In this document: in pieces, positions 52,198-61,350 of the stretch
Layout of the letters: each line of letters starts with the position of its first letter
Numbering within the stretch: position 1 is the stretch's first letter
Assembly: GCA_947243795.1 (NCBI GenBank)
Contig: OX365941.1
Location: 496,001 to 560,000, forward strand
Length of the DNA stretch: 64,000 nt
Reading direction: 5' to 3'
Origin: Saccharomyces uvarum
Lineage: Eukaryota > Ascomycota > Saccharomycetes > Saccharomycetales > Saccharomycetaceae
The notes under the pieces: generated by a model
Databases searched by the model: none
What the model was told of the DNA's origin: nothing
What the model saw: only the letters and a program-made list of their open reading frames with translations
Position numbers and translations under genes: made by a program

Positions 52198-54720
52198 TCA
52201 ACAACTGATACCCACTAACATGTCAAATTCGTCATTAGAAAAATTCAAAATCTCAAAAATTCGTTCTTCTTCATTCGGGTACAAGTGAACCAATACCTTC
52301 CTGAAAACATTATAGAATACCGATAATTTCTTGAAGCATTCATCGCAAATGTGATCGGCTATTGTCGGCGAGGTCAGTTTGAATAGCAAATTACTTTGAA
52401 CATCGGTTAATGCTTGAGGCAAATAGTCATTCAATTTATCATGTACAGTTTTTTTGATTGTCTCTAACTCCATCAACGAATTATCCCTCAGAGATAGGTA
52501 CATATCATAGTCCAATTCATCCTTTACTGAGTCCACAGGGAAAATCATATTTATCAAATTGTTATAAAGATCTAGGCCCGTATTTTCGAATAGGAATTTT
52601 ATTTGTAAAATTTGCATTTGTTTACTGAACTCGTTAAGCTTATTAGAAATCCAGCTGAAAATTTCTTCAGTGTTCTTATCCTGTTCAAAAATCCCTTTGA
52701 TAAAAGGTTGAATTCTAGATTTAATCAAGTCAAAGCAATTGATTTCGACGGTCAACAATGATGCTCTAATGTTTTCATTTTTCCTTGCCAAGGGGAAAGT
52801 TTTTTGTAAATTTTTTAATAATACGTCCTTAATTGGTTGTTCCACAATTGTTTGTAAATTTTTATATGCTAGTAATTTATCATCTTCCGATTCGTCATCT
52901 TCAGCTGCATGTGTCTTTTCGTATATTTCGAATAACTCCACTAATTTATTCATATAATCTGATAACCATTCCGGCGGTAATAAATCTTCCGAAGAGTGTA
53001 CTGTCTCCACAGAGGCTACTTGTTTAATATAATCCTCATAGTATCCAATAATTCTATTTTTGGAGATGTTTTCCAACGATTTCAAATTATTGATGATAGA
53101 ACTATCATCCTGGATGCCCTTCCTCTCAAACATGACTCTATAAAGTTTCAATAGTCTGACAATCTCAAAATTAATGATTGGATTTTCTTCAAATCTGACA
53201 ATTTGCTCAATGCGAATACGACATGAATTGGATAGAGACTGGATGATATCGTTTAGTAGTTTGTTGTCAATACCGTTCAAAAACGTCCCATTCTGTCGAA
53301 TTATGGAAATTGGCGTATCTTTCAAGTTTTCGTCCTGGAAGTTAAATAATGATTTAACAAAATCAGCTTCATTCGCAATAATCGAATGAACCGAAGCAAG
53401 CACATCACCAATATATCTAATTGGGTCATGTGCTGATAGCATGATTGGCTTAGAGTTGGATGGATTCATATCAAACTGAGACAAAAACTCATCTAAAATA
53501 TTCTTTGATCTTAATGTGGTCACTCTTTTCAGAAATTCATTAAATAGTTCTAAATCATTTGACAGAAAAATCAGGCTTTTTTGGAAAATGATCTGGTTTT
53601 TTTGTTCACTGGCGCCATGGTCATTCAACAGGTTTGAGGAGGATTCAAAACTATATAGAAAGTCGATCAAATAATTGAAAATTTTTTTGTTCGTCTTTTG
53701 TAAAATTTCATTAACCCCCACAATTAAAGCATTCCCAGCGTTCAAGTTGGGGAGTGTTAACAGAAAACTTGATCCATCCTTGATATCGATAACTTTGTTT
53801 ATGACATTGAAAAATGTCTCGTCTATAGTACCATTGGTAATTAAATCGTCCTCCACCTGACTTAAAGTAAATTTGTCTCTAATGGATAATAAGATCTTCT
53901 TTTTCAACTTCAACTGCTCAGCCTTTAAACGATATTGATCTATTTCATGAAGCGTCACATTATTAGTAGGTATTTTACTGGCCTCGTCACTTATTAAATG
54001 CGCGCTTGTTTCTTGTATATTTTCCACGGAAGAAGATAATCGTTTAATTCTCCTGATGATAGGTTTGAATTCTTCAAGCACGGTAATGTGTTCCTTCAGT
54101 AACTGGGACTCCAGATCAGTTCTCAAAGTCCTTCTGGCCAAAGTTCCCACATATTCAGGGTTCATAAGCTTCTGCTCATCAAGAAGCAGTCTTTCTTTAT
54201 TGTCTTCCAAAATTTTCAATGACTTTCTTAATTGGATTGTTGCCTGATAATTGATTAACGTGTAATTGTTCAAAATCTTGGAAAGTTTGTTCGAAAGAAC
54301 AAGGTTTGTTGTATTAATAGTAGGGTCATTTGACGAAGATACTAATTTGGACAAATCAAGGTTTTTCGACTCGTAATTTGTAAAATTGTGAGACTCTTGC
54401 CGCGGTAATTTGTTATTGAGAGCACCTTGTTCCAATATTTTGTTTGGATTGGAGGACTGTATTTTATCAATAGAAGACATTGCGTAATGCGTCATTCTTT
54501 TGTATAAGTCTTTTGAACTCGCACTATCATTGTTTATTGGTGTGTCTGCACTATTGTTTGAATGTTTTTTTAGATTGGGCAATTTGAAGTCTAGATCTAC
54601 TTTTTTCATAGATTCAAGCTGTGAATCAGAGGTCAAGTTCAGTCTTGGCTCTGGCTCTGGTAGTTCTGCAATGGCAGAATCTGCCATTGCATAGGTCTGG
54701 TAGTCTACAACAAAATCCAT
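52198..54720 (-). CDS. COG6: COG complex subunit Cog6
   Basis: 840 residues (yeast 839). Lobe B subunit of the conserved oligomeric Golgi tether, acting in intra-Golgi retrograde transport and cytoplasm-to-vacuole targeting. The start at 54720 gives MDFVVDYQTYAMADS, matching the yeast N-terminus; codons upstream to 54762 have no ATG. The N-terminal 130 residues are polar. A conserved helical core begins at NLVLSNKLSKILNNYTLINYQATIQLRKSL, and the C-terminal half is long helical bundles (SNSCRIRIEQIVRFEENPIINFEIVRLL). It is the last gene before the rearranged segment. Confidence 0.95.
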   Translation of the reverse strand: MDFVVDYQTYAMADSAIAELPEPEPRLNLTSDSQLESMKKVDLDFKLPNLKKHSNNSADTPINNDSASSKDLYKRMTHYAMSSIDKIQSSNPNKILEQGALNNKLPRQESHNFTNYESKNLDLSKLVSSSNDPTINTTNLVLSNKLSKILNNYTLINYQATIQLRKSLKILEDNKERLLLDEQKLMNPEYVGTLARRTLRTDLESQLLKEHITVLEEFKPIIRRIKRLSSSVENIQETSAHLISDEASKIPTNNVTLHEIDQYRLKAEQLKLKKKILLSIRDKFTLSQVEDDLITNGTIDETFFNVINKVIDIKDGSSFLLTLPNLNAGNALIVGVNEILQKTNKKIFNYLIDFLYSFESSSNLLNDHGASEQKNQIIFQKSLIFLSNDLELFNEFLKRVTTLRSKNILDEFLSQFDMNPSNSKPIMLSAHDPIRYIGDVLASVHSIIANEADFVKSLFNFQDENLKDTPISIIRQNGTFLNGIDNKLLNDIIQSLSNSCRIRIEQIVRFEENPIINFEIVRLLKLYRVMFERKGIQDDSSIINNLKSLENISKNRIIGYYEDYIKQVASVETVHSSEDLLPPEWLSDYMNKLVELFEIYEKTHAAEDDESEDDKLLAYKNLQTIVEQPIKDVLLKNLQKTFPLARKNENIRASLLTVEINCFDLIKSRIQPFIKGIFEQDKNTEEIFSWISNKLNEFSKQMQILQIKFLFENTGLDLYNNLINMIFPVDSVKDELDYDMYLSLRDNSLMELETIKKTVHDKLNDYLPQALTDVQSNLLFKLTSPTIADHICDECFKKLSVFYNVFRKVLVHLYPNEEERIFEILNFSNDEFDMLVGISC

Positions 54721-54826
54721 TATATGTAGGCGTAAGTCGCGCGTTTGCTGCAGTAAAAACAAAGCAGAGTATATCTCACAGCTTTCGTAGCCTCAATTGC
54801 TGGGACTATTATTATTACTACTTTTG

Positions 54827-54852
54827 ATGTACACTTTCCATCAAGTGTACAT
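54827..54852. repeat. Perfect 10-bp inverted repeat, 6-nt loop
   Basis: The arms ATGTACACTT (54827-54836) and AAGTGTACAT (54843-54852) are exact reverse complements around TCCATC. It could form a hairpin or be a dimer-binding site. It lies 107 bases upstream of the COG6 ATG. Confidence 0.9.
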
Positions 54853-55246
54853 AGTATTAGACATACCTTTTTTGTCATCAAGGACGGCATGTTACTAGTA
54901 ATGATGAAGAAGCATTACAATAAGAACCCCTCTTAGCGACCTTCACTTTCCGAGTACTTCCGACTGTTTCAGCAATGGGTGGTTTTAATATTGGTTATTT
55001 TTCTCCCTCTATCGAGGCCATTGTAAGCAATGTTCTCGAGGTTATGATGCAATAAACTAAATAATGTACAAGTGCAAGATTTTTGTGCGCCTTTTCCATG
55101 AAAGCCTCTCCCCCCGTCCCCCCAGCCAAGCAACTTGAAAAAAGTATAACGTGCTACTTGTGTTTAACAAGAACTTATAAGCTAAGTACTTGTATCACAT
55201 TCAGTCAAGTACTGATATATCCCGTCAATCTTTAACTAAATAATAA

Positions 55247-55319
55247 GCTTCTATGGCCAAGTTGGTAAGGCGCCACACTAGTAATGTGGAGATCGTCGGT
55301 TCAAATCCGACTGGAAGCA
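55247..55319 (+). tRNA. tRNA-Thr (AGU)
   Basis: 73 nt, starting GCTTCTATGG and ending CTGGAAGCA. Acceptor stem GCTTCTA/TGGAAGC, anticodon AGT in CTAGTAA, B-box GGTTCAAATCC, no intron; a T-rich tract follows at 55321. It sits at the left junction of the inverted gene block; tRNA genes commonly mark rearrangement breakpoints in Saccharomyces. Confidence 0.97.
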
Positions 55320-55553
55320 TTATTTTTTAGTTCCGTCGTCCTCATCTACAAGATGAAGTAACCTCGAAGAAAAAATAGTTAAAGATGAATGTTTGAACGT
55401 TTAAATAATTTTTTATAATCTTTCTATAAAGTTTTTTTTATTTCTAAGTTTCGTTGATGCATATTTTATACGTAGACTAAGTGTCCTACCTACCCTCTAT
55501 ATTTTTTGTCCTCCTAAGGAATGTTATGTAAATATATTGTTAGGCGCTAAAAT

Positions 55554-56219
55554 TTATTTTGGGATGGCGTTTGAATATGTGCTGACGGTTTGAAGTAGAC
55601 CGTCCTCTACGTTGTACAGCAGACCGTAGACTTGCAATTGACCGTTCTGTACCGCGGTTTGCACGGTGGTGTTTTCGATAATTCTGCTGAATTGTCTCTT
55701 GACGTTGCAATGAGACAAGTAGTGAGACTTCTCACGCTCTGTTTGCAAATGTACTAGGTTTTGGGACTCTTCGTGGTACATGGTGTCGATGTCATCCAGG
55801 TACTCGTATAGGTGTGAACAGTTTGCCTTGGGTAGCGCTTCTCTTTGTTTAGTCAAACATGTCTTTATACCGCCACAGTCGGTGTGACCACAGATGATGA
55901 CCTTGTTCACTTTCAAACAAATGATAGCGAACTCTAGAGTGGCCTTTAAAGTCAAGTCCTCTGAATGACATATATTAGCAACGTTTTTCCAGGTGAACAC
56001 TTCACCGGGCAGGACGCCTAGACAGTTTTCGTTGTAGCGCGAATCAGAGCAGCCGATAAAAAGAGTATGAGGGGACTGGCCCTTACCATTGTGATCCGGG
56101 AACAAAGTTGGTTGAACAATGTTCATCTGGGAAGCCCACTTGACGTTGGCGTCCAAGATGTCTTGTAGATTTGAGTCGTGGCTCAGTGTGAAGATGGAAG
56201 AGGAGTCGGTAGCGCTCAT
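55554..56219 (-). CDS. NCE103: Beta-class carbonic anhydrase Nce103
   Basis: 221 residues, the yeast length. Zinc enzyme interconverting CO2 and bicarbonate, supplying bicarbonate to carboxylases; needed for growth in air. Zinc ligands are visible in LFIGCSDSRYNEN (Cys about 57) and VIICGHTDCGGIKT (His about 112, Cys about 115), with the catalytic Asp-Arg dyad in CSDSR. The C-terminal dimer region is SHYLSHCNVKRQFSRIIENTTVQTAV. In S. cerevisiae this gene (YNL036W) is on the plus strand; here it is on the minus strand as part of the inverted block. Confidence 0.97.
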   Translation of the reverse strand: MSATDSSSIFTLSHDSNLQDILDANVKWASQMNIVQPTLFPDHNGKGQSPHTLFIGCSDSRYNENCLGVLPGEVFTWKNVANICHSEDLTLKATLEFAIICLKVNKVIICGHTDCGGIKTCLTKQREALPKANCSHLYEYLDDIDTMYHEESQNLVHLQTEREKSHYLSHCNVKRQFSRIIENTTVQTAVQNGQLQVYGLLYNVEDGLLQTVSTYSNAIPK

Positions 56220-56439
56220 TTTGTTGTGTAGTTTGTAGTTGTTGTTGGTATTGTTGTTTTTGATGATTTTATACAGAAGACAAGAGGAACAACATGACCA
56301 AGAGAAAGACTAATTGGATAGGTCCTTCGAGAACCGCCAACGGTTTACTATTTATATTAATTAGTTCATATGATTATTTTAACATAGTCCGTTGAGAGGG
56401 GTGAAGGGAAGTAATTAGTTTTTTTTCGGCTTGATAAGC

Positions 56440-56686
56440 GTCACGGCAACAATACGAATGAGTCGCGGTGGCGTCAAGCCTGCTCATCCTGACGTCAGTA
56501 CCGAGCTGGAACGAAAATCGTGAAGTATGATGTTAATAATACAAGAACACGTGACAGGGGAGGGGAAGAATGAAATGTTTTGTCACGTGTACATATCACC
56601 TTCCACGGCACAAATCTCGGCCCCGAGTCGGCCCGTCACGTGCGTGCCTGCCCCCCCTTCGCCGAGAGTCGGTCGTCACAGGTCAC
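56440..56686. promoter_or_regulatory. Six GTCAC R-boxes upstream of IDH1
   Basis: GTCAC (either strand) at 56440-56444, 56551-56555, 56582-56586, 56635-56639, 56675-56679 and 56682-56686 (the last as GGTCAC). Rtg1/Rtg3 bind GTCAC and drive IDH1, IDH2, ACO1 and CIT genes in the retrograde response. Three copies are within GTCACGTG and could instead bind Cbf1. Confidence 0.6.
56490..56497. promoter_or_regulatory. Perfect CRE (TGACGTCA) upstream of NCE103
   Basis: The palindrome TGACGTCA lies 271 bases upstream of the NCE103 ATG. The bZIP factor Cst6 (Rca1 in Candida) activates NCE103 at low CO2 through this exact type of site in S. cerevisiae. Sko1 and Aca1 bind the same sequence, so the bound factor is an inference. 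Confidence 0.7.
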
Positions 56687-57035
56687 TCATCAACCAACCA
56701 TATCGCAGAAACCTTCTTTTTTTTTTTTTTGTAGCTCGGTATTGTTATTAGGCGATTAAAGGAAGACCCTCATATATATATCCCGTACAATATATGCATT
56801 CGTTAATTTATATATATATATAAACGCATGTATGTATGAGGGAACACGTACGACTATCTATATTTCACACAGTTGTTCTTCTTCATTTTCTTGTTTTATG
56901 TATTTCCTCTTGATTCTTTTGTTCTCTTATCTCCACGTAGATCTATCCAAGCAGTACCTTATTATCGGTATCAACAGAGGCTCTTTATTCTCCACACCTC
57001 CCTCCCCACTTCCTTTCTCAAATACGTAAGAGAAA

Positions 57036-58118
57036 ATGCTTAACAGAACGATTGCCAAGAGATCTTTAGCTACCGCCGCTCAAGCGGAGCATATCCTGCC
57101 CAAGAAGTACGGTGGCCGTTTCACCATCACTTTGATTCCAGGTGACGGTGTCGGGAAAGAAGTCACTGACTCAGTGAAGACTATCTTTGAGGCCGAAAAC
57201 ATCCCAATTGACTGGGAAACTATAAATATCAAACAAACAGACCACAAGGAGGGCGTCAACGAGGCCGTCGAGTCTCTAAGGAGAAACAAGATCGGCCTCA
57301 AAGGGTTATGGCACACTCCTGCAGACCAAACAGGCCATGGTTCGTTAAATGTCGCTTTGCGTAAACAGCTAGACATTTATGCCAATGTGGCTCTTTTCAA
57401 GTCCTTGAAAGGTGTCAAGACTAGAATTCCGGACATAGATTTGATCGTCATCAGAGAAAACACGGAAGGTGAGTTCTCAGGCCTGGAACACGAGTCAGTC
57501 CCCGGTGTAGTAGAGTCCTTGAAGATTATGACCAAGTCCAAGACGGAAAGAATCGCCAGATTCGCCTTTGATTTCGCCAAAAAATACAACAGAAAGGCTG
57601 TTACCGCTGTGCATAAGGCAAATATTATGAAACTGGGTGATGGTCTTTTCAGAAACATAATCACCGAAATCGGCCAAAAGGAGTACCCTGACATTGACGT
57701 CTCGTCCATCATAGTTGACAATGCCTCCATGCAGGCTGTGGCCAAGCCTCACCAGTTCGACGTCTTAGTCACCCCTTCAATGTACGGTACTATCTTGGGT
57801 AACATCGGTGCCGCTTTAATTGGTGGTCCAGGTTTGGTCGCTGGTGCCAACTTCGGTAGAGACTACGCCGTTTTCGAACCAGGTTCCAGACACGTTGGTC
57901 TCGACATCAAGGGCCAAAATGTGGCCAACCCAACCGCTATGATCCTTTCCTCCGCGCTGATGTTGAACCATTTGGGCTTGAACGAATATGCTACCAGAAT
58001 CTCAAAGGCCGTTCACGAAACCATTGCAGAAGGTAAGCACACCACTAGAGACATCGGCGGTTCTTCCTCCACTACTGATTTCACCAACGAAATCATTAAC
58101 AAGTTATCTACCATGTAA
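57036..58118 (+). CDS. IDH1: NAD-isocitrate dehydrogenase regulatory subunit
   Basis: 360 residues, the yeast length. Regulatory subunit of the mitochondrial octameric NAD-dependent isocitrate dehydrogenase of the TCA cycle; binds citrate and AMP and also 5' leaders of mitochondrial mRNAs. A presequence (MLNRTIAKRSLATAAQ) is followed by the family start FTITLIPGDGVGKEV. Conserved segments: VIRENTEGEFSGLEHE, VTAVHKANIMKLGDGLF, ASMQAVAKPHQFDVLVTPSMYGTILG. The sequence IDNASMQ-like VDNASMQ marks the Idh1 type. In S. cerevisiae (YNL037C) it is on the minus strand; here it is on the plus strand. Confidence 0.97.
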   Translation: MLNRTIAKRSLATAAQAEHILPKKYGGRFTITLIPGDGVGKEVTDSVKTIFEAENIPIDWETINIKQTDHKEGVNEAVESLRRNKIGLKGLWHTPADQTGHGSLNVALRKQLDIYANVALFKSLKGVKTRIPDIDLIVIRENTEGEFSGLEHESVPGVVESLKIMTKSKTERIARFAFDFAKKYNRKAVTAVHKANIMKLGDGLFRNIITEIGQKEYPDIDVSSIIVDNASMQAVAKPHQFDVLVTPSMYGTILGNIGAALIGGPGLVAGANFGRDYAVFEPGSRHVGLDIKGQNVANPTAMILSSALMLNHLGLNEYATRISKAVHETIAEGKHTTRDIGGSSSTTDFTNEIINKLSTM

Positions 58119-58280
58119 TGAAAGCAGGCATTTTTCCCTTTTTTCAACTCCTCAAGTGTGTTAAAATCCTTATTTATAATTATATATAAACACACACTCA
58201 AAAATATATATTAATATATATATATAACTATATACAAAATTAAAACGTTCTCAAGATTTTCCCTCAAGGTAATATGACAG

Positions 58281-59043
58281 CTAATCTTTCGGCTTATGCA
58301 ACGGCTTCGCCCGCTCATTGAGGTACTTCCTGGATATATTGTAGATTAACCGTTGGTCATCAATGTTTGGTAAATTTGACTGCATGCGTGTGTTAGTATT
58401 TGTAGTTAAAACGAAAGAAAAAAAGAAGGTCCCGGATTCAATAAATACATACTGGAAATAAAAGTTTCAGTTTAGATGCATTACGCACAATCGCCGCAAG
58501 GTAAAATATTACTTGGAATCCACGATAAAACCCTTCGTTAATCACAACGTCAATGATTCTGTCATTGGATATAAACTCCACTTGTTCAAAAAGCCTTCGA
58601 TTCCACTTTTTGGGGAAAACAACTATCCCCCGCACTCTGGACAATTGTAGCCCAGTTCCTTTGAAAATCGTTACCGTCTCCACACTTGGTTCTCTCATAA
58701 ACATGACTGTGCTCAGGGCAAACAAACCCAACATAATCATAGTTTGGCAATTTGCCTCAATTCTTAGTCCAAAAATCTCACTAATATACTCGAGCAATCT
58801 TGTTCTCACACAAATTCCATAAAACACAACATTCAACAATAGCATAAGTGCGATCCGATGATATTGCACACCCATTTTAACTTCCACTCTTTCATTCCGC
58901 TTGGATTTCTTTAGTTTTAAACTAGATTCAGGTAAAACCGTGAATCTTATAAAACTACCATTCGTATCCTCATCAATGATTAATGTATACTTTCTTCTAT
59001 TTAGTATACTAACTTTACCGAATTCATACTCTTTACTGATCAT
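58281..59043 (-). CDS. GPI15: GPI-GlcNAc transferase subunit Gpi15 (PIG-H), spliced
   Basis: 229 residues after splicing, the yeast length. ER membrane subunit of the UDP-GlcNAc:phosphatidylinositol transferase that makes the first GPI-anchor intermediate. Exon 1 (58453-59043) ends KLKLLFP; the intron is 58380-58452; exon 2 (58281-58379) encodes the last 32 residues, SNLPNIDDQRLIYNISRKYL and onward to KPKD. Two adjacent membrane segments lie near 68-115 (IALMLLLNVVFYGICV; MIMLGLFALSTVMFM), then the PIG-H domain (ETVTIFKGTGLQLSRV, VEFISNDRIIDVVINEGF). An in-frame ATG at 59085 would add 14 residues. Without splicing the frame would stop at 58438. Confidence 0.93.
58380..58452 (-). other. GPI15: GPI15 spliceosomal intron near the 3' end
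   Basis: 73 nt: GTATGT donor, TACTAAC branch site (58392-58398) and acceptor CAG only about 13 nt from the branch A. It interrupts codons in phase 0, 32 codons before the stop, which is unusual in a yeast where most introns are near the 5' end. Confidence 0.9.
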
Positions 59044-59254
59044 ATCATTATTGTGGTGCCTTTTCCCCTCATTGGTGTTTCTCATGAGTGTAGTTTTTTG
59101 TTGTCATTTTTTTTTTTCACAACATCGAATACCGTTCTTTACAAATGGAGCATTCATCACAATCGCTTCCCCTCAAAAAAAATATAATTCAACACAAAAT
59201 TAAACTACTTCTACTTACCTATCACTTGTGCATACACGTACATACAAATGTACT

Positions 59255-61042
59255 TTACTGATCGACTTCAGATTCTGCTCCACTCCCTTCATCATCCTCG
59301 TTTCCATTTGCATCCTTTTCTTGACGCTTCTTTCTTTTCAAGTCATCAATCGTACCCAAAACAACTTCTGTCTTTCTATAAACTTTCAAGTCATTTGTCA
59401 TAATACCACCGGACCCCTTCTTGTTCAAATTGGCGTCGTTTAGCCTTTGTGTAGTTTGATCTTCCTCCTTTGCTGTATTTTTGGCTTCTTCGATTTCCTT
59501 CATATGTTGTTCATGTTCATTTTGTAATTCAACTAATTTCTCATTGAAATTTGCTACTGTGTCAATATCCCTTTTGGTTTCGTAACAGTACTCGTCGAAA
59601 TTTGGAGGTAATTTGGACCGAAGAGCTAATTCAATCAGTATCGGATGTTTTTTCTCTTCGTTGACAAACTTGGCCTTTACTTGTCTTCTTGACCTATAAG
59701 GATATAATTGCGATATTAAATTGAAATCTGTCCCCCACATAGATAATGATTTATAGAATTTTATCATCTCTTCCACGGTCCAAGGGTCTGTATAAGAATT
59801 CCTACCGTATGAGCCATAATTATAAAGATTTGCAAATGGATTTTCATCAACTTTTTCCTTATAATCATTTTCAATACTGGCATTTTTGTGCCTGTCAACA
59901 ACCATGGTCTCTTCATCAATAGCCATTGTACCATCGGCATTAAGCTTTAATTGAATTGCCGTATGCGCTTTGCGGTCTGACTCAGGAATGTCTGCATTGA
60001 ATACTTTATTTCTCTCTTCCTTTCTTTTCTCTTCTTCTTCTTGCTGTTCTTCTTTGGTCAACGATTGCAACGGTTTAAATTCTTGACGTGCACGCATCCT
60101 TAACTCCCTAAGATGTTTTCTTTTCTCTAATTTGGCCTTTTTGGCCATTTTGGATTTCTCAAAGTTTTCTGATATTTGGCCAATAGGGAAAGATGGTTTG
60201 CATAACTCAGCCATCGTGAAATTCTCTTCATCAATAAGATATTTGGCAGATTCTCCGTCTCTCACTTTTTTAGGAATATCTTTAACTTTACTGATTACGT
60301 AGTTTTCATTTTCATTGGCTGCTTTCAAAAGAAAATTCTCAGGTGAAGACTCACTCTTGTCTACAGAATCATTCATTGAGATAGGTGGTGCAATTTTGGA
60401 GACAATACTGATCCTGTGTGCACTTGCCGATTTTTTAGTTGAGGATGGTTTTCCTAATACCCTATGCCTTTTGAAGGTTTTCAAGTTCAAATCATTTTCT
60501 GTAATACTTCCTAACCTTATTTTCTTAGGAACCTTACTGGATATTGTGGATAAACGTCGAGCAGGACCATTACTATTACTTGAAGAATCCAAAAATGATG
60601 GCTTGAAGCTTGGGCGACTTTCGCTATCTTTACTTAATGAGGCTAACCTACTGGACCTCGATCTCTTTTGTTCACGTTGTGTTTGTGTAGGTGCTAGTTG
60701 CAGTTTCTCACTCTCTTCTATAGTGTTTGATGTAGGCTTTTGGGTGGAGGCATCGATAGGCCCTTCATTCTCTTCTAACTCATCGTCATTTCGGGCAGTG
60801 ACAGCTAATGTAGAGCCTTCTAAAGAGCGCTCTTCTACTTGTGAAGCTTTCTTGGTATCTGCTACTTCATCTTTACCAGCAGCTTTATCGTTATCACTAT
60901 TGTCAATGTCTATTTCTTTACTCTCAGGGATGAACAGCTGATGCGTTCTTGGTTTTGGTGTCGGTGTTCCACTAGTAGCTATTCTACGTTGCCTGATCTT
61001 GGGCGCAAAACGTGTACCACTTTTATTAACAATACTACTCAT
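59255..61042 (-). CDS. BDP1: TFIIIB subunit Bdp1 (B'')
   Basis: 595 residues (yeast 594). Essential RNA polymerase III initiation factor that joins Brf1-TBP on tRNA, 5S and U6 genes and helps open the promoter. The N-terminal 270 residues are Ser/Lys-rich and disordered; basic stretches (KIRQRRIATSGTPTPKPRT, KIRLGS) are probable nuclear signals. The extended SANT (Myb-like) domain lies about 417-467 (DPWTVEEMIKFYKSLSMWGT, YPYRSRRQVKAKFVNEEK). Long charged helices flank it and the C-terminus is acidic. Inverted relative to S. cerevisiae YNL039W. Confidence 0.96.
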   Translation of the reverse strand: MSSIVNKSGTRFAPKIRQRRIATSGTPTPKPRTHQLFIPESKEIDIDNSDNDKAAGKDEVADTKKASQVEERSLEGSTLAVTARNDDELEENEGPIDASTQKPTSNTIEESEKLQLAPTQTQREQKRSRSSRLASLSKDSESRPSFKPSFLDSSSNSNGPARRLSTISSKVPKKIRLGSITENDLNLKTFKRHRVLGKPSSTKKSASAHRISIVSKIAPPISMNDSVDKSESSPENFLLKAANENENYVISKVKDIPKKVRDGESAKYLIDEENFTMAELCKPSFPIGQISENFEKSKMAKKAKLEKRKHLRELRMRARQEFKPLQSLTKEEQQEEEEKRKEERNKVFNADIPESDRKAHTAIQLKLNADGTMAIDEETMVVDRHKNASIENDYKEKVDENPFANLYNYGSYGRNSYTDPWTVEEMIKFYKSLSMWGTDFNLISQLYPYRSRRQVKAKFVNEEKKHPILIELALRSKLPPNFDEYCYETKRDIDTVANFNEKLVELQNEHEQHMKEIEEAKNTAKEEDQTTQRLNDANLNKKGSGGIMTNDLKVYRKTEVVLGTIDDLKRKKRQEKDANGNEDDEGSGAESEVDQ

Positions 61043-61350
61043 AGTCGTCTGATAACTGATTGCTACTTAGGCTGTTTGCCTATCTTTATTATTATGATTG
61101 ACAATATTATTATATTGCACTCCCCATACTGTCGGCTTGATCAGCATTGTTTTTTGAGTTTTTTTTTTGGGCGTATTAAGGAAGTGCAATACTCGTTTTA
61201 AGAAACAGATTAAAATTGTATAAATAAGCTAAACAAAACACAAGATTGCTCTCATCGCCTCGCTCAGCATTGCTTGCTCTAGATCAATGACCGTCGTATG
61301 TGCTGTTTCCGACACTGTATATAATGGGCATATAAAATTTCGCACATGCC
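61043..61350. other. BDP1-YNL040W intergenic region
   Basis: 308 bases between tandem minus-strand genes, with the BDP1 promoter and the YNL040W 3' end. A T-tract lies near 61156-61168. No specific factor site is identified. Confidence 0.5.

Larger units (their letters stand above)
54721..55553. other. COG6-NCE103 junction: left inversion breakpoint region
   Basis: 833 bases. It holds the COG6 promoter, a perfect inverted repeat (54827-54852), the tRNA-Thr gene (55247-55319) and the NCE103 3' end. In S. cerevisiae COG6 is followed by YNL040W, not NCE103, so a rearrangement junction lies somewhere in this interval. No LTR termini were recognised. Confidence 0.7.
56220..57035. promoter_or_regulatory. 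NCE103-IDH1 divergent promoter
   Basis: 816 bases. It contains a perfect CRE (56490-56497), six GTCAC R-boxes (56440-56686), three of which form GTCACGTG E-boxes (CACGTG at 56548-56553, 56584-56589, 56637-56642), a 20-nt-class T-tract near 56719-56732 and TATA stretches (56773-56782, 56812-56823) before IDH1. The small ORFs here are not supported. Confidence 0.65.

Noticed and set aside
54853-55246. Possible solo LTR upstream of tRNA-Thr at the inversion junction
   Set aside because: I compared it by eye with remembered delta, sigma and tau ends and saw no convincing match.
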